NCBI GenBank assembly: GCA_946499615.1
Contig: CAMMST010000010.1
Span: 1-57,504, forward strand
From: Enterococcus_E cecorum_B
Lineage (GTDB): Bacteria; Bacillota; Bacilli; Lactobacillales; Enterococcaceae
Reading direction: 5' to 3'
DNA length: 57,504 nt
Part shown: positions 1 to 8,919 of the stretch, one piece after another
Layout of the letters: every line of letters starts with the position of its first letter
How positions within the stretch are numbered: position 1 is the first letter of the stretch
Translations under genes and position numbers: made by a program
Notes under the pieces: model-generated
Told to the model about the DNA's origin: nothing
Databases searched by the model: none
The model's input: only the letters and a program-made list of their open reading frames with translations

Positions 1-147
1 TTAGACATGAAGAAATTCGTGTGCTTACCTACCGCTGAGAAAATCGGATGAAAGGAGATTTTCTCAAGCGGGAGGGCGAATTTCACAATGTCTAGCTGCT
101 GAACGCCGTAGATAAAGGATGTGAGGCGACTCGGTCAGCTCCTACAC
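1..147 (+). repeat. Dispersed modular hairpin repeat, copy R1 (truncated by window start)
   Basis: The left part is cut off by the window edge. The outer arms TAGACAT (from 2) and ATGTCTA (from 88), then AAATTCG and CGAATTT, enclose an inner stem CGCT-GAGAAAATC / GATTTTCTC-AAGCG around a GGATGAAAGGA loop. A linker resembling those of the other copies follows and runs up to the yaaA stop codon at 142. In this copy the inner stem carries the GAG/CTC and CGCT/AGCG version, whereas copies R4 and R5 carry GCA/TGC and CACT/AGTG, so pairing is kept although sequence changes. No open reading frame is apparent. Confidence 0.85.
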
Positions 148-870
148 TTTTTTTACAAAGACTAGGCGTTTGTCAGTTGATTCATCTTTTTGTAAGCTGA
201 AACCGTCAAAAGTTAACTTGCGAACGTCATCAATGCTTTGAATTTGATGTGCGATGAGTTCTTTGACCATTTTCCCACGGGCTTTTTTAGAAATGGTAGA
301 GTGGATTTTGCGTTTGCCTTCTTTTTCCTCCATAAAGACACATTGATAGAAGTTTTGCTGCAAGTCTTTGCTGAATACTTCTTCAAATTCACTAGAGAGC
401 AGCGAAAGAATGATTTCCTCATTTTTAACAGCTTGATCAAAAGAAGACTGCCAGAATTTTCGCAGGGATTGTCCTTGAATTTTGCCTTTGGTTTGAAAGT
501 CTAGGCGATAAGGAGCAATCGGGGTATCAGCCGGAATGACCCCGTATAACGCAGAGGTTATAGCCAGAAAATCATGGATATACTGACTTTCTTCTTGAGT
601 ATAACTTTCTTTATTAAACTGGCGGTACATCAAGCCATCTAGTAATAGGTAAGCTGGATAAGTTTGTGCGTTTAGCTTTTGGAGTGCTTGCCATTGCGCT
701 TGGACTTTGGCAGCCATGTCTTCTTTGATTTTGTAAGCTTTTTGTATTTCCGCTAATGATAGTTCAGAAAAAGCAGCGACAATTGCTTTCGTTTCTGGAC
801 TAAGCGCTTGAAAAGGTTTGTTTTTAACAGACAGATTTAATTCTTTTGCGGATGGAATTAGGATTTTCAC
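142..870 (-). CDS. yaaA: Peroxide stress protein YaaA (DUF328)
   Basis: The 242-residue product begins MKILIPSAKELN, the conserved YaaA opening, and has the usual length of the family (about 240-260). YaaA proteins are cytoplasmic; in E. coli the protein limits free iron during peroxide stress and binds DNA, but the biochemical reaction is unclear. The start overlaps the stop of the upstream hydrolase gene by four bases (ATGA-type junction), so the two are very likely cotranscribed. The stop codon lies at the edge of repeat copy R1, which would be transcribed as its 3' flank. Confidence 0.9.
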   Translation of the reverse strand: MKILIPSAKELNLSVKNKPFQALSPETKAIVAAFSELSLAEIQKAYKIKEDMAAKVQAQWQALQKLNAQTYPAYLLLDGLMYRQFNKESYTQEESQYIHDFLAITSALYGVIPADTPIAPYRLDFQTKGKIQGQSLRKFWQSSFDQAVKNEEIILSLLSSEFEEVFSKDLQQNFYQCVFMEEKEGKRKIHSTISKKARGKMVKELIAHQIQSIDDVRKLTFDGFSLQKDESTDKRLVFVKKV

Positions 871-1919
871 GATTTCACCTCAGTTTTTAACTTGTTTTCG
901 ATGAAGGCTACGATGTCTTGATAGACTTGTAGGCGATTTTTCTCTTGGATGACTTCATGCTTCATTTCTGGATAGACGAGATTGGTGATATTGTGATAGC
1001 CGATTTTTTTCAAGGTATCTAAGCTTTCAGCAAGTCCTTTTTCGCCACCGGTAATCAAGGTATCATCCACACCACTCGCACTCAAAATCTTCAAATCAGG
1101 ATTTTTACATTGGAATTTGGCGATTTCTTTGAGTCGTGCATTAATCGTAAACATTGTCAGCATCCCGCTATTGGTCAAGCGCACTTGGCAGAGCGGGTCT
1201 TTGGCGATGCGGTCGAGATTATCCAAATTATAGCTGATCCAATCCAGCGTATCGTTTTTCCCAGGATTTAAGGCGTTTAAAAGTGCGTTATGACCGGATT
1301 TTCCTAAATAAAAGACTACAATCCGCGCTAAAAAGACACCCACAGGAGCAAGTGGATAAGGCGTGACCGTACCTGTTAAAATTAAGTGCTCGATTTCGTC
1401 ATCATAATTTTGCAGATAGATTCTCGCAATCATGGAGCCTAACGAATGACCAAAAAGGCTTAATGGGAGGTTAGGATAGCGTTCTTTTATAAAACGGGTC
1501 ACCAACACTTGGTCAAAAATCAGTTCATCAACGGTTTGCATCATGACGTGTGGATATTTTTGATTGGTAGAATGGCCATGACCACGTGTATCACTAATCA
1601 CAACGATATAACCTTGGGCATTTAAATAGCGACAAAAATCATCATAGCGGCCTTTGTGCTCTAATACACCGTGGATAAGCTGAACGATACCTTTAGGATT
1701 TTCGCGTGGATAGACTTTTGCGTGCAATAATAGCCCATCTAAAGCCAAAAGTTGCACATCTATAGAGCCATCTTCATTTTCGATTTCTTGACGCACATTG
1801 ACTGATTTTGTTTTGGCTAAACGTTCTTGATTGAGTCGATAAAAGATTTGTTCTTGATAGGTTGCCACAATTTGCGGTAAAAGAAGTAAAAATACGAGTA
1901 AACCAATGATCCAATACAT
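867..1919 (-). CDS. Membrane-anchored alpha/beta hydrolase (monoacylglycerol lipase/lysophospholipase-like)
   Basis: The start at 1919 is chosen because GAGGTGAG lies four bases upstream; an in-frame start further up at 1961 has no such site and would add 14 unlikely residues. The 350-residue protein opens with a hydrophobic segment (MYWIIGLLVFLLLLP), then shows an alpha/beta hydrolase fold of the serine aminopeptidase S33/lysophospholipase type: the oxyanion-region HGVLEHKGRY, the nucleophile elbow GHSLGS, and late Asp (GVDDTL) and His (MKHEV) candidates for the triad. The substrate is probably an acylglycerol or lysophospholipid, inferred from family only. It is translationally coupled to yaaA. 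Confidence 0.82.
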   Translation of the reverse strand: MYWIIGLLVFLLLLPQIVATYQEQIFYRLNQERLAKTKSVNVRQEIENEDGSIDVQLLALDGLLLHAKVYPRENPKGIVQLIHGVLEHKGRYDDFCRYLNAQGYIVVISDTRGHGHSTNQKYPHVMMQTVDELIFDQVLVTRFIKERYPNLPLSLFGHSLGSMIARIYLQNYDDEIEHLILTGTVTPYPLAPVGVFLARIVVFYLGKSGHNALLNALNPGKNDTLDWISYNLDNLDRIAKDPLCQVRLTNSGMLTMFTINARLKEIAKFQCKNPDLKILSASGVDDTLITGGEKGLAESLDTLKKIGYHNITNLVYPEMKHEVIQEKNRLQVYQDIVAFIENKLKTEVKS

Positions 1920-1960
1920 AACACTCACCTCGAATAATTTGTTAACTTCATTGTAACACA

Positions 1961-1999
1961 AAAAGAAAGGCTAGCCGAGATAGACTAGCCTTTCTTTTT
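1961..1999. terminator. Bidirectional intrinsic terminator
   Basis: AAAGAAAGGCTAG pairs with CTAGCCTTTCTTT around a short loop, with A and T runs on both sides. It lies downstream of budA on the minus strand, so it should end the alsS-budA transcript and insulate the following hydrolase-yaaA pair. Confidence 0.85.
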
Positions 2000-2035
2000 A
2001 TTTTAAAATATTTTTTGACCTTGGCACTTGGTTTA

Positions 2036-2737
2036 TTATTCAGATACTTCGATTTCTTTGATTAACTCATGAACATCAAATTCTGTTTCTAGAAAGTTTT
2101 GAGTAGAGGGAAAACCTTGTGTAAACTCTGTTAAAGCTTGCATCGTGATAATCCCTTCTGCTAGTTCATAGTCCATGATATGACCACCAAATTGACCATC
2201 ATCTGATAAGAAGTGTAGGTGATAGCCACTTACGGAAACACCGTGGAATAATTCTGGTGTATAGAATCCAACAATTGTTCCGCTAATATTATCCGCTTCA
2301 AACTCAGGTTGTACCACGGCAGAGAATGGGCGATAAGGTTTTTGTTGTTTAGGAACGACACGGACATGCATGTGTTTGAAGGTTCCTTTAATTTGAATGG
2401 CATGGAATAAATTTACGCTTTTTAGATGATCGTAAATTAATTTGCCAATTGTTTCGCTATTTTCATTTTTAATCAATGGGAATTCATATTCAGGTTCAAA
2501 ATAAGCCACTGCTGCATAAGGGACTGTCTCATTGCCTGATAATTTCACGACATCACCAGTTTGACGGGCATGAAAAGCTTGACCATTAATCACCATTAAT
2601 TCACCATCAGAACCATCTAAAGTCCCGATACCAAAATCACCATGTTTTAATAAGTCATTGATTGTTTTGCCGCCATCCATCGCACCGGCAAGTAAAGAAC
2701 TTAAAGTACCAAATTGATATAATGTGTTTTCTGACAT
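2036..2737 (-). CDS. budA: Alpha-acetolactate decarboxylase
   Basis: Converts alpha-acetolactate to acetoin in the cytoplasm, the second step of the acetoin/butanediol overflow pathway. The start at 2737 (MSENTLYQFGTLSSLLAG) has GAAGGTG seven bases upstream; a longer reading would overlap the end of alsS. The 233-residue protein has the family's length and metal-ligand region: HLHF followed by GGHIMDYE supplies the His residues that bind zinc, and the conserved Arg-containing MHVRVVPKQ segment precedes it. It follows alsS with a 13-base gap, forming an operon. The gene is also called alsD. Confidence 0.95.
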   Translation of the reverse strand: MSENTLYQFGTLSSLLAGAMDGGKTINDLLKHGDFGIGTLDGSDGELMVINGQAFHARQTGDVVKLSGNETVPYAAVAYFEPEYEFPLIKNENSETIGKLIYDHLKSVNLFHAIQIKGTFKHMHVRVVPKQQKPYRPFSAVVQPEFEADNISGTIVGFYTPELFHGVSVSGYHLHFLSDDGQFGGHIMDYELAEGIITMQALTEFTQGFPSTQNFLETEFDVHELIKEIEVSE

Positions 2738-2750
2738 AATTTTCACCTTC

Positions 2751-4439
2751 TTAATAGAATTGGTCAGGTAACATCTTTTCACCTAACATTTTGTTGTCAG
2801 AGTAGTCGACAGGAACATCGATAATGACTGGGCCATCTGTATTTAACCCTTCTTGTAAAGCTTGTGCGAAACTTTGAGCATCGTGTACGCGAATTCCTTT
2901 AGCACCGAATGCTTCAGCGTATTTCACGAAATCAACTGGGCCAAAGTCAACACCTGAAGAACGATTGTATTTCATTTCTTCTTGGAACTCAACCATGTTG
3001 TAGCGGCCGTCATTCCAAATAATATGAATAATATTTAAGTTTTTGCGGACAGCAGTTTCTAAGTCTTGAGCAGAGAATAGGAAACCACCATCACCTGATA
3101 CAGAGACGATTTGTGTATTAGGACGAACTAATGCTGCTGAGATTGCCCAAGGAAGAGCGACCCCTAAAGTTTGCATCCCGTTACTGAATAATAATTTACG
3201 TGGTTCATAACTTCTGAAGTGACGAGCCATCCAAATATAGTGACTACCTACGTCAACCGTTACAGTCATTGAATCATCGACAAAATCTTGTAAAGTATCA
3301 ATGACTTCAAGTGGATGTAGTAATTCTGGATGTGTTTCAGAAGGGACCATATCACGTTCTTTTAATTTTTGTTGTAAACCATCTAGATATTCTAGTGAGT
3401 CAGCTGGTAATTCATAATCGGCAATTGCTTCACTTAATAAGTATAAAGTGTCCGCGATGCTACCAATTAATTCACGTTCTGGTTGCATATATGGATCGAT
3501 TTCAGCTGGAATTTTATCAATGACGATAATTTTGGCATCTTTTTCAGCGTTCCAGTTACGTGCTTCATATTCGATTGGGTCATAACCTACTGCAATTACT
3601 AAGTCACTGCGTTTTAAAAGCATGTCGCCAGGTTGGTTACGGAATAGACCCACACGACCGAAGAATGAATCTTCTAATTTACGAGAAATCACACCAGCAG
3701 CTTGGAAAGTTTCGACAACTGGTAATTTCGCATGGGCAACTAATTTACGAATTGCCATCGTTTCAGCTTCACTTGAACCACGCATACCGACTAAAAGTAC
3801 TGGTAATTTTGCTTCTTTAATGCGTTTCACTAGGTAAGCAATATCTTCTTTAGAGGCAGAACCTAGACGTGGCTTACTTAATGGACGAATGCTATCTCCA
3901 GACACTTTGCTATCAACAACGTCTTGAGGAATACTGATGAAGCTTGCTCCTTTTTGTCCTGAGCGCGCCATACGATAAGCATTAGCAATGATTTCTGAAA
4001 TGGTTTCAGGATCTTGAATTTCAGCACTATATTTGGTAATTGGTTTAAATAAAGCAGCGTTGTCCATACTTTGGTGCGTTAATTTTAATAAATCGCTACG
4101 TTTTACTTGTCCAGCGATGGCAAGTACTGGGTCACCTTCTGCAGTGGCGGTAACTAAACCAGTGGCTAAGTTACTTGCACCTGGACCACTGGTTGCAATA
4201 ACGACACCAGGTTTACCCGTTAAACGTCCGATTGCTTGTGCCATAAAAGCCGCATTTTGTTCATGACGTGTAACGATTAATTCAGGTCCTTTATCTTCTA
4301 AAGTATCGAAAACGCGGTCAATTTTTGCCCCAGGAATCCCAAAAACATACTCTACTTCATGATTAATCAAGCTATCCACGATAATATCGGCACCGTGTTT
4401 TTCTTTTTTACTCAACTGTAACACTTCTTTCTGTATCAT
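2751..4439 (-). CDS. alsS: Catabolic acetolactate synthase
   Basis: Condenses two pyruvate molecules to alpha-acetolactate with release of CO2. The 562-residue protein shows the thiamine-diphosphate enzyme layout: N-terminal pyrimidine domain with FGIPGAKIDRVFD and the catalytic Glu in TRHEQNAAFMAQAIGR, a central domain, and the C-terminal pyrophosphate domain with GDGGFLFSAQD and a WNDGRYNM Mg-binding end. No regulatory small subunit gene lies nearby and the partner is budA, so this is the catabolic (acetoin) rather than the branched-chain biosynthetic enzyme. The ribosome binding site before the ATG is weak (AAAGAAA). Confidence 0.95.
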   Translation of the reverse strand: MIQKEVLQLSKKEKHGADIIVDSLINHEVEYVFGIPGAKIDRVFDTLEDKGPELIVTRHEQNAAFMAQAIGRLTGKPGVVIATSGPGASNLATGLVTATAEGDPVLAIAGQVKRSDLLKLTHQSMDNAALFKPITKYSAEIQDPETISEIIANAYRMARSGQKGASFISIPQDVVDSKVSGDSIRPLSKPRLGSASKEDIAYLVKRIKEAKLPVLLVGMRGSSEAETMAIRKLVAHAKLPVVETFQAAGVISRKLEDSFFGRVGLFRNQPGDMLLKRSDLVIAVGYDPIEYEARNWNAEKDAKIIVIDKIPAEIDPYMQPERELIGSIADTLYLLSEAIADYELPADSLEYLDGLQQKLKERDMVPSETHPELLHPLEVIDTLQDFVDDSMTVTVDVGSHYIWMARHFRSYEPRKLLFSNGMQTLGVALPWAISAALVRPNTQIVSVSGDGGFLFSAQDLETAVRKNLNIIHIIWNDGRYNMVEFQEEMKYNRSSGVDFGPVDFVKYAEAFGAKGIRVHDAQSFAQALQEGLNTDGPVIIDVPVDYSDNKMLGEKMLPDQFY

Positions 4440-4512
4440 TTTCTTTAAAAACTCATTAAATCAACGTTTTTAGTTGTATAACAGTTTGTTTATCTGTTTA
4501 ATTTCGTTTTGC

Positions 4513-4542
4513 ATTATAACACTAGTTTTCGCCTGTTGTAAA
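4513..4542 (-). promoter_or_regulatory. Promoter of alsS-budA
   Basis: On the minus strand TTTACA and TATAAT are separated by 18 bases. Between the -10 box and the gene lies an imperfect palindrome AACAG-(9)-CTGTT that could be an operator; its regulator cannot be named from the sequence. Confidence 0.6.
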
Positions 4543-5018
4543 TAGATATGCTTGAAAATTTGCAGAAAATATAAAGTAACTGTATTTATGTCTTGATAAT
4601 GACTGGAAAAATATTATTTTTATAAAAATTAGATTAGTTATAATTAGTAAACTGTTTTAATACCTTAAATATAGCTAAAATAAATAATATCATGAAATGT
4701 AGTTGAGAATACTATAGTTTGTTGTGAAAAGGCTTTGTTTTTTACAGCTTGACAAGTGATTTTGAGAATGTTATCTTAGAAGTATAGAAAAGCGTGAAAG
4801 TATTTTTTAGTTTCTTTAATAATTTAGGAAACACCGTAAATCTTTCCTTATGTAAGTCGCTTTCTTGAAAGAAAAGTAATAATTTTTTTGCACCTGTTCA
4901 AATTAGTAGCATTTTTTAGATGATGGGTGTAAAATGTACACGTGTTGAGTAAAACGACTCAATACCTAAATACGCTGTTTCAATTTTATATATACTATCC
5001 TTTCCCATAACACAAAAG

Positions 5019-5046
5019 CGAGGCTGCCAAAAACAGCCTCGTTTTT
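5019..5046. terminator. Intrinsic terminator after ciaH-like gene
   Basis: CGAGGCTG and CAGCCTCG form an 8-bp GC-rich stem with a 7-base loop. TTTTT follows on the plus strand and CTTTTGTG on the minus strand. In context it ends the minus-strand two-component operon, after repeat copy R2. Confidence 0.85.
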
Positions 5047-5047
5047 G

Positions 5048-5216
5048 TATAAAAGATGTGAAGCAGCTAAGGGTGTCCGGAATGTCAGGAAAATCCATCA
5101 TGTTTTAAGATTTTCCAGGACAGGCCGGCTTAGATGCACAGAAGCTACCCAGCGAACACAGATTATAAAGGATGTGAAGCAGCTTGGAAAGCCTCGAAAA
5201 AATTCGTGTTTACCTC
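5048..5216 (+). repeat. Dispersed modular hairpin repeat, copy R2 (type B hairpin)
   Basis: This copy carries the second hairpin type: TAAG, TGTCCGGAATGTC, then stem GGAAAATC / GATTTTCC and the closing GGACAGGCCGGCTTA. Copy R4 has the same layout with GGAAAGTC / GACTTTACC, so the stem again changes in a paired way. GATGTGAAGCAGCT motifs border it on both sides, and a partial type A segment (AAATTCGTGTTTACCTC) touches the histidine kinase stop codon. It lies between that stop codon and the terminator, hence within the predicted 3' UTR. Confidence 0.8.
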
Positions 5217-5217
5217 A

Positions 5218-6534
5218 TTATTTTTGCTTCAATGGTAAAGTAACGCGAAAATTCACGCCCCGTGGGAGAACATCCAACACTTCAATTTTCCCTTGATGTT
5301 CATGAATGATTTGCCAAGCGATGGTTAAGCCCAAACCATAGCCGCCAGTTGCTTGATTACGTGAAGCATCTTCGCGGTAGAAACGTTCAAAAAGATGCGC
5401 TTTATGCTCCTCATTTATCGAAGGTCCCGTATTTTTCACTTCTAATTGCCAGAACGCACCATTACTTTTTGAATGCACCGTGATGGCATCACCAGTATCT
5501 GTATATTTCAAAGCATTATCTAACAAGATGACAACTAATTGATGCAGTCGCTTGTGATCGGCAATAATCGTATCAGAAGTGAGATTTTCAAATGCAAAAG
5601 TTTTCTCTTCAATTTCCGCCATTTCAATAAAAGGTTCAACAATTGGAGCAAGAAAAGTATCAATATGAAAAGTAGATTTTTCCAATATTAATTGATTAGA
5701 GTCACTTCTTGCAATGGTTAATAAGTCAGCAGTTAAACCATTTAGTCTTCTAGTTTCATTTAAAGCTTGGGCAATCGTTTCTGATTCTTCCATAATGGTA
5801 TGGTTCGGTTGTGTGAAGAGCTTTTGTAAACTATTTTGAATAATCGTCAGTGGGGTGCGCAACTCATGAGAAGCATTTTCGACAAATTCCTGTTGCTTGT
5901 GCCAAGACCTCAAAATAGGTTGCATATTGGCTTTGGCGAGATAAAAACTGACGATAATCGATAGCAACCAAAAAACAAGCATACAAATAACTAAAATCAT
6001 CTGAAAAGTCCCCATAGAATCGCTGACTTGGTTGGTATTGGCTAATATTTGTACATAGGCGACTGGAGAGTTTTCGCTTTCATATCTATAAGTAATGGAG
6101 TGAAAGGCAAGTTGTCCGTCATTCAAGCTGAGTTCTTTTACTTTTCCTAGTCTTTTTTTATCGAGTGTTAGTTCATTTAATTCGTTGAAACGGCCACCGA
6201 GTAAAGTTTTATTCAAGATTTCGCCTGATTTAGACCACAGAATCATTTGGGTGTTAAATCGGTTGAAGCCTTTGAAATCCTTATCAGGTGGTTGCATTTC
6301 TGGGGTTTCTCCCTGACTATTGAATAAATCTTCTTGTTCAAGGCGAGTGATTTCAAGCTGTACCAAAGTTGGTTGCTGCATGACTTGTCTAAGCATTTTG
6401 TCGGTTTGTTGATAAGCAAGACTATGCATTAATTGTAAAATAATCAAGCCTAAGAGTAAGAAGATGCCTCCAAAAGCAAGAATATTAAAGAAGAATAGGC
6501 GCCGTTGTTGCTTGCTAGTCATCTCTTCTTTCAT
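5218..6534 (-). CDS. ciaH: Sensor histidine kinase, CiaH-like
   Basis: The 438-residue protein has two membrane segments (about 13-35 and 178-200) flanking an extracytoplasmic sensor domain of about 140 residues, then a HisKA domain with the phospho-acceptor His223 in ASHELRTPLT, and a HATPase domain (N-box VVILLDNALKYTDTGD, G-box GGYGLGLTIAWQ). It should autophosphorylate and pass the phosphate to the adjacent regulator. The start has AAAGGA upstream; it follows the regulator stop by four bases. The CiaH assignment rests on the neighbour regulator and operator sites, since sensor domains diverge. Confidence 0.8.
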   Translation of the reverse strand: MKEEMTSKQQRRLFFFNILAFGGIFLLLGLIILQLMHSLAYQQTDKMLRQVMQQPTLVQLEITRLEQEDLFNSQGETPEMQPPDKDFKGFNRFNTQMILWSKSGEILNKTLLGGRFNELNELTLDKKRLGKVKELSLNDGQLAFHSITYRYESENSPVAYVQILANTNQVSDSMGTFQMILVICMLVFWLLSIIVSFYLAKANMQPILRSWHKQQEFVENASHELRTPLTIIQNSLQKLFTQPNHTIMEESETIAQALNETRRLNGLTADLLTIARSDSNQLILEKSTFHIDTFLAPIVEPFIEMAEIEEKTFAFENLTSDTIIADHKRLHQLVVILLDNALKYTDTGDAITVHSKSNGAFWQLEVKNTGPSINEEHKAHLFERFYREDASRNQATGGYGLGLTIAWQIIHEHQGKIEVLDVLPRGVNFRVTLPLKQK

Positions 6535-6538
6535 TCGC

Positions 6539-7219
6539 TCAATCCTTTCTTTGGGCTAGTAAATACCCAACATTGCGCAAGGTCTGGATATTTTCTGCCA
6601 TGTCAGTTGGTTTTAGATGTTTGCGCAGATGACTCATATAGACTTCAACCACCGTAATTGTCGTTTCCGAATCAAAGCCCCAAATCCGGTCAAAAATTTG
6701 CTCTTTCGTTAAAATCATTCCTTGGTTTTGAATCAAATAGACGAGTAACTCAAATTCCTTGCCTTGAATAGGTAAGACAGCCGCATGTGTACGCACTTCT
6801 TTTTTACTCAAATCACAAATGACATTGCCATATTGTAGGGTATTTTCCTCGTGCAAGCCTAAAGAACGTCTTAATAAGGCCTTGACTCTTAATCGTAGTT
6901 CTTCACGATAAAAGGGTTTGGTTAAATAATCATCGGCTCCTTTTTGAAAGCCAGTAATTTTATCTTCCAGGCTATCTTTGGCAGTTAAGATTAAGACAGG
7001 TGTTTGAATGTTTTCTTGACGTAATTGCGCGAGTACTTGATAACCACTCATCTTCGGTAGCATCAAATCAAGTAAAATCAAATCATAAATCTTACTTTGC
7101 GCTTCGTACAAGCCTTCTTCACCATCAAAACACAGCGTCACTTCCCCTAAATCAGCAATAATTTCTTTAATATTTTCAGCTAGAATTTTTTCATCTTCTA
7201 TGACTAATAATTTAATCAT
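6539..7219 (-). CDS. ciaR: OmpR-family response regulator, CiaR-like
   Basis: Cytoplasmic DNA-binding regulator of 226 residues: receiver domain with phospho-acceptor Asp51 in LILLDLMLP and switch Lys in LTKPFY, then a winged-helix domain ending in RNVGYLL. The segments FDGEEGLYEA, ADDYLTKPFY, QIFDRIWGFDSETTI and VVEVYMSHLRK closely match streptococcal CiaR as I know it. The start at 7219 (MIKLLVIEDE) is preferred over 7228 because AGGTGG stands five bases before it and abuts the other ATG. The operator found in front of the divergent genes fits the CiaR consensus. Confidence 0.85.
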   Translation of the reverse strand: MIKLLVIEDEKILAENIKEIIADLGEVTLCFDGEEGLYEAQSKIYDLILLDLMLPKMSGYQVLAQLRQENIQTPVLILTAKDSLEDKITGFQKGADDYLTKPFYREELRLRVKALLRRSLGLHEENTLQYGNVICDLSKKEVRTHAAVLPIQGKEFELLVYLIQNQGMILTKEQIFDRIWGFDSETTITVVEVYMSHLRKHLKPTDMAENIQTLRNVGYLLAQRKD

Positions 7220-7289
7220 CGCATCCACCTACTTTCCTCATTATTGTAACGAAAGACTATCAGACTTTCCATAATCGAACCTTAAAATT

Positions 7290-7322
7290 TTTAAGCTAGT
7301 TTTAAGTTAATGAGGTTATCTT
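7290..7322 (+). promoter_or_regulatory. CiaR-type operator and promoter of the ABC transporter
   Basis: TTTAAG-CTAGT-TTTAAG (7290-7306) is an exact fit to the CiaR direct repeat NTTAAG-N5-WTTAAG. It is followed after exactly 10 bases by a -10 box TATCTT (7317-7322) and lacks a good -35 box, as in activator-dependent CiaR promoters of streptococci. A partial palindrome CTTAAA-N3-TTTAAG (7281-7295) overlaps it and could serve the divergent regulator gene. Confidence 0.72.
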
Positions 7323-7348
7323 GAAAAAAACGAAAGGAATGAAGCAAG

Positions 7349-8905
7349 ATGAACTTTATCAAACGAGCCTATCAATATGTTTGGGCGAAAAAAGGGAAAA
7401 GTGTTTTAATGATTGCGATTCTATCTGTTATTATGATTTTTGTTTTAGCAGGTTTGAGTATCTATCAAGCAGCGAATCAAGCAATCACTAATGCCCAAAA
7501 AAGTACTGGAGCGACTGTGACACTAACTCAAAATCGTGAGGCGATGTTTCAAGCAAAGGAAAAGGAAGAAGATAACGACCAAACCTCGAGTAGTTCTGAG
7601 CAAAGTCAGCGAAAAACTTTTAGCCGGACGCCAATCAATTTAAGTGATGCGAAAAAAATCGCGGCCTTATCAGGGGTGAAATCATATTTATACACAGCGA
7701 CCACCTCAGTAGATGCAGCAAGCGGTATTGAAGCAATTGAAAGTAGTGCTGAAACAAGCAGTACCAGTGAAACAACAAGTGGTTCTAACGAGAATACGAG
7801 TGAAAGCCAAGATAATGCGGTCACTTCTGGTGCGAGTCAAAGTAAACAAGGAAATGGCCAAATGCCGCCAGGAGAAGCCATGTCACAAGGCGATTTTCGC
7901 GTCCAAGGTGTTTCAGATAGCAGCTTATTAACTACTTTTACCCAAGGAGAAGCCAAAATAATCAAAGGAAGTGCGATTACTAGTGCCGATGAAGGAAGTA
8001 ACGCTGTATTAATTGAAAAAACTTTGGCTGAGGAAAATGATTTATCTGTCGGGGATACCTTCAAAGTGACAACTAGTGATGACAAGGAAGTAGAATTAAA
8101 GGTAAAAGGCATCTATGAAACGACCGATACCGGCGATGAGTTAGGAATGCAGTTTAACTTCTTAAATCCGGCGAATACTTTGATTACTTCTTATAAGATG
8201 GTAGCAACATTAAAAGGAGAAGATAGTGAAACGATTGATGAAGCAACCTACACCTTAGAAGATCCGGCTAAAATGGATAGCTTCATCAAACAAGCTGAAA
8301 AATTAATTGATACCGACACTTATAGTCTTCAAAGCAATGATCAAATGTATCAACAAATGCTACAACCACTGAATAATGTCAAAGGATTTGCTAAAAATAT
8401 AATTATCCTTGTCGGTGTTGCAGGTGTCGTGATTTTAACCTTAATAGTGATGCTAAGCTTGAAAGATCGTCGTTACGAGATGGGCGTATTGCTATCATTG
8501 GGTGAATCCCGCGTTAAATTAATTGGTCAATTCTTTATCGAAATCATCATTTGTTTAGTGTTTGCTTTAGGAATTGCGGGTGTAACAGGTAATCTTGTGG
8601 GAAATGCACTAGGCAACCAACTGATTAGCCAACAAACCACAAGCACCCAAAATCAACTAGAAAATAATCAACTAGGTGGCGCACCAGGTAAAGCGCAAAA
8701 TGGCCAAACACCGCCTAGTCGACCAGGAGGCAATCGTCAAAATCTATTTACTGCATCACAAGAAGTCAAAAATCTGAAAATCAATGTGCAACCAAAACAA
8801 TTCATGCTTTTAACAGCCATAGCAATCGGCATTGTTTTAATCGCAATTTGTTTTGCATCCATTGGTATTTTTAGACTAAATCCCAAATCAATTCTAATAT
8901 CGTAA
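7349..8905 (+). CDS. MacB/FtsX-type ABC transporter permease
   Basis: The 518-residue membrane protein has one N-terminal membrane segment (about 17-40), a large extracytoplasmic domain, and three C-terminal segments (about 350-372, 392-420, 485-512), the four-helix plan of the MacB/FtsX family. These permeases usually drive extracytoplasmic mechanical work, efflux or peptide defence rather than nutrient uptake. The outer domain carries a Ser/Thr/Glu/Asn-rich stretch at about residues 130-170 and a Gln/Asn/Gly/Pro-rich one between the second and third C-terminal segments. AAAGGA precedes the ATG. The ATPase follows 14 bases downstream, and a CiaR-like site controls the pair. Confidence 0.85.
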   Translation: MNFIKRAYQYVWAKKGKSVLMIAILSVIMIFVLAGLSIYQAANQAITNAQKSTGATVTLTQNREAMFQAKEKEEDNDQTSSSSEQSQRKTFSRTPINLSDAKKIAALSGVKSYLYTATTSVDAASGIEAIESSAETSSTSETTSGSNENTSESQDNAVTSGASQSKQGNGQMPPGEAMSQGDFRVQGVSDSSLLTTFTQGEAKIIKGSAITSADEGSNAVLIEKTLAEENDLSVGDTFKVTTSDDKEVELKVKGIYETTDTGDELGMQFNFLNPANTLITSYKMVATLKGEDSETIDEATYTLEDPAKMDSFIKQAEKLIDTDTYSLQSNDQMYQQMLQPLNNVKGFAKNIIILVGVAGVVILTLIVMLSLKDRRYEMGVLLSLGESRVKLIGQFFIEIIICLVFALGIAGVTGNLVGNALGNQLISQQTTSTQNQLENNQLGGAPGKAQNGQTPPSRPGGNRQNLFTASQEVKNLKINVQPKQFMLLTAIAIGIVLIAICFASIGIFRLNPKSILIS

Positions 8906-8919
8906 AATGAGGTGAAAAA

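Larger units (their letters stand above)
4440..5217. other. Gene-free region between alsS and the histidine kinase gene
   Basis: This 778-base stretch holds the alsS promoter at its left end, about 450 bases of AT-rich sequence in which I recognise no gene, a small hairpin TTGAGT-(6)-ACTCAA near 4942, the terminator at 5019-5046 and repeat copy R2. The apparent reading frames of 61-83 codons here run through the repeat and have no ribosome binding site. Confidence 0.7.

Noticed and set aside
4916..5296. Open frames of 61 and 83 codons around repeat R2
   Set aside because: They run through the repeat hairpin, lack ribosome binding sites and share no codon pattern with neighbouring genes.
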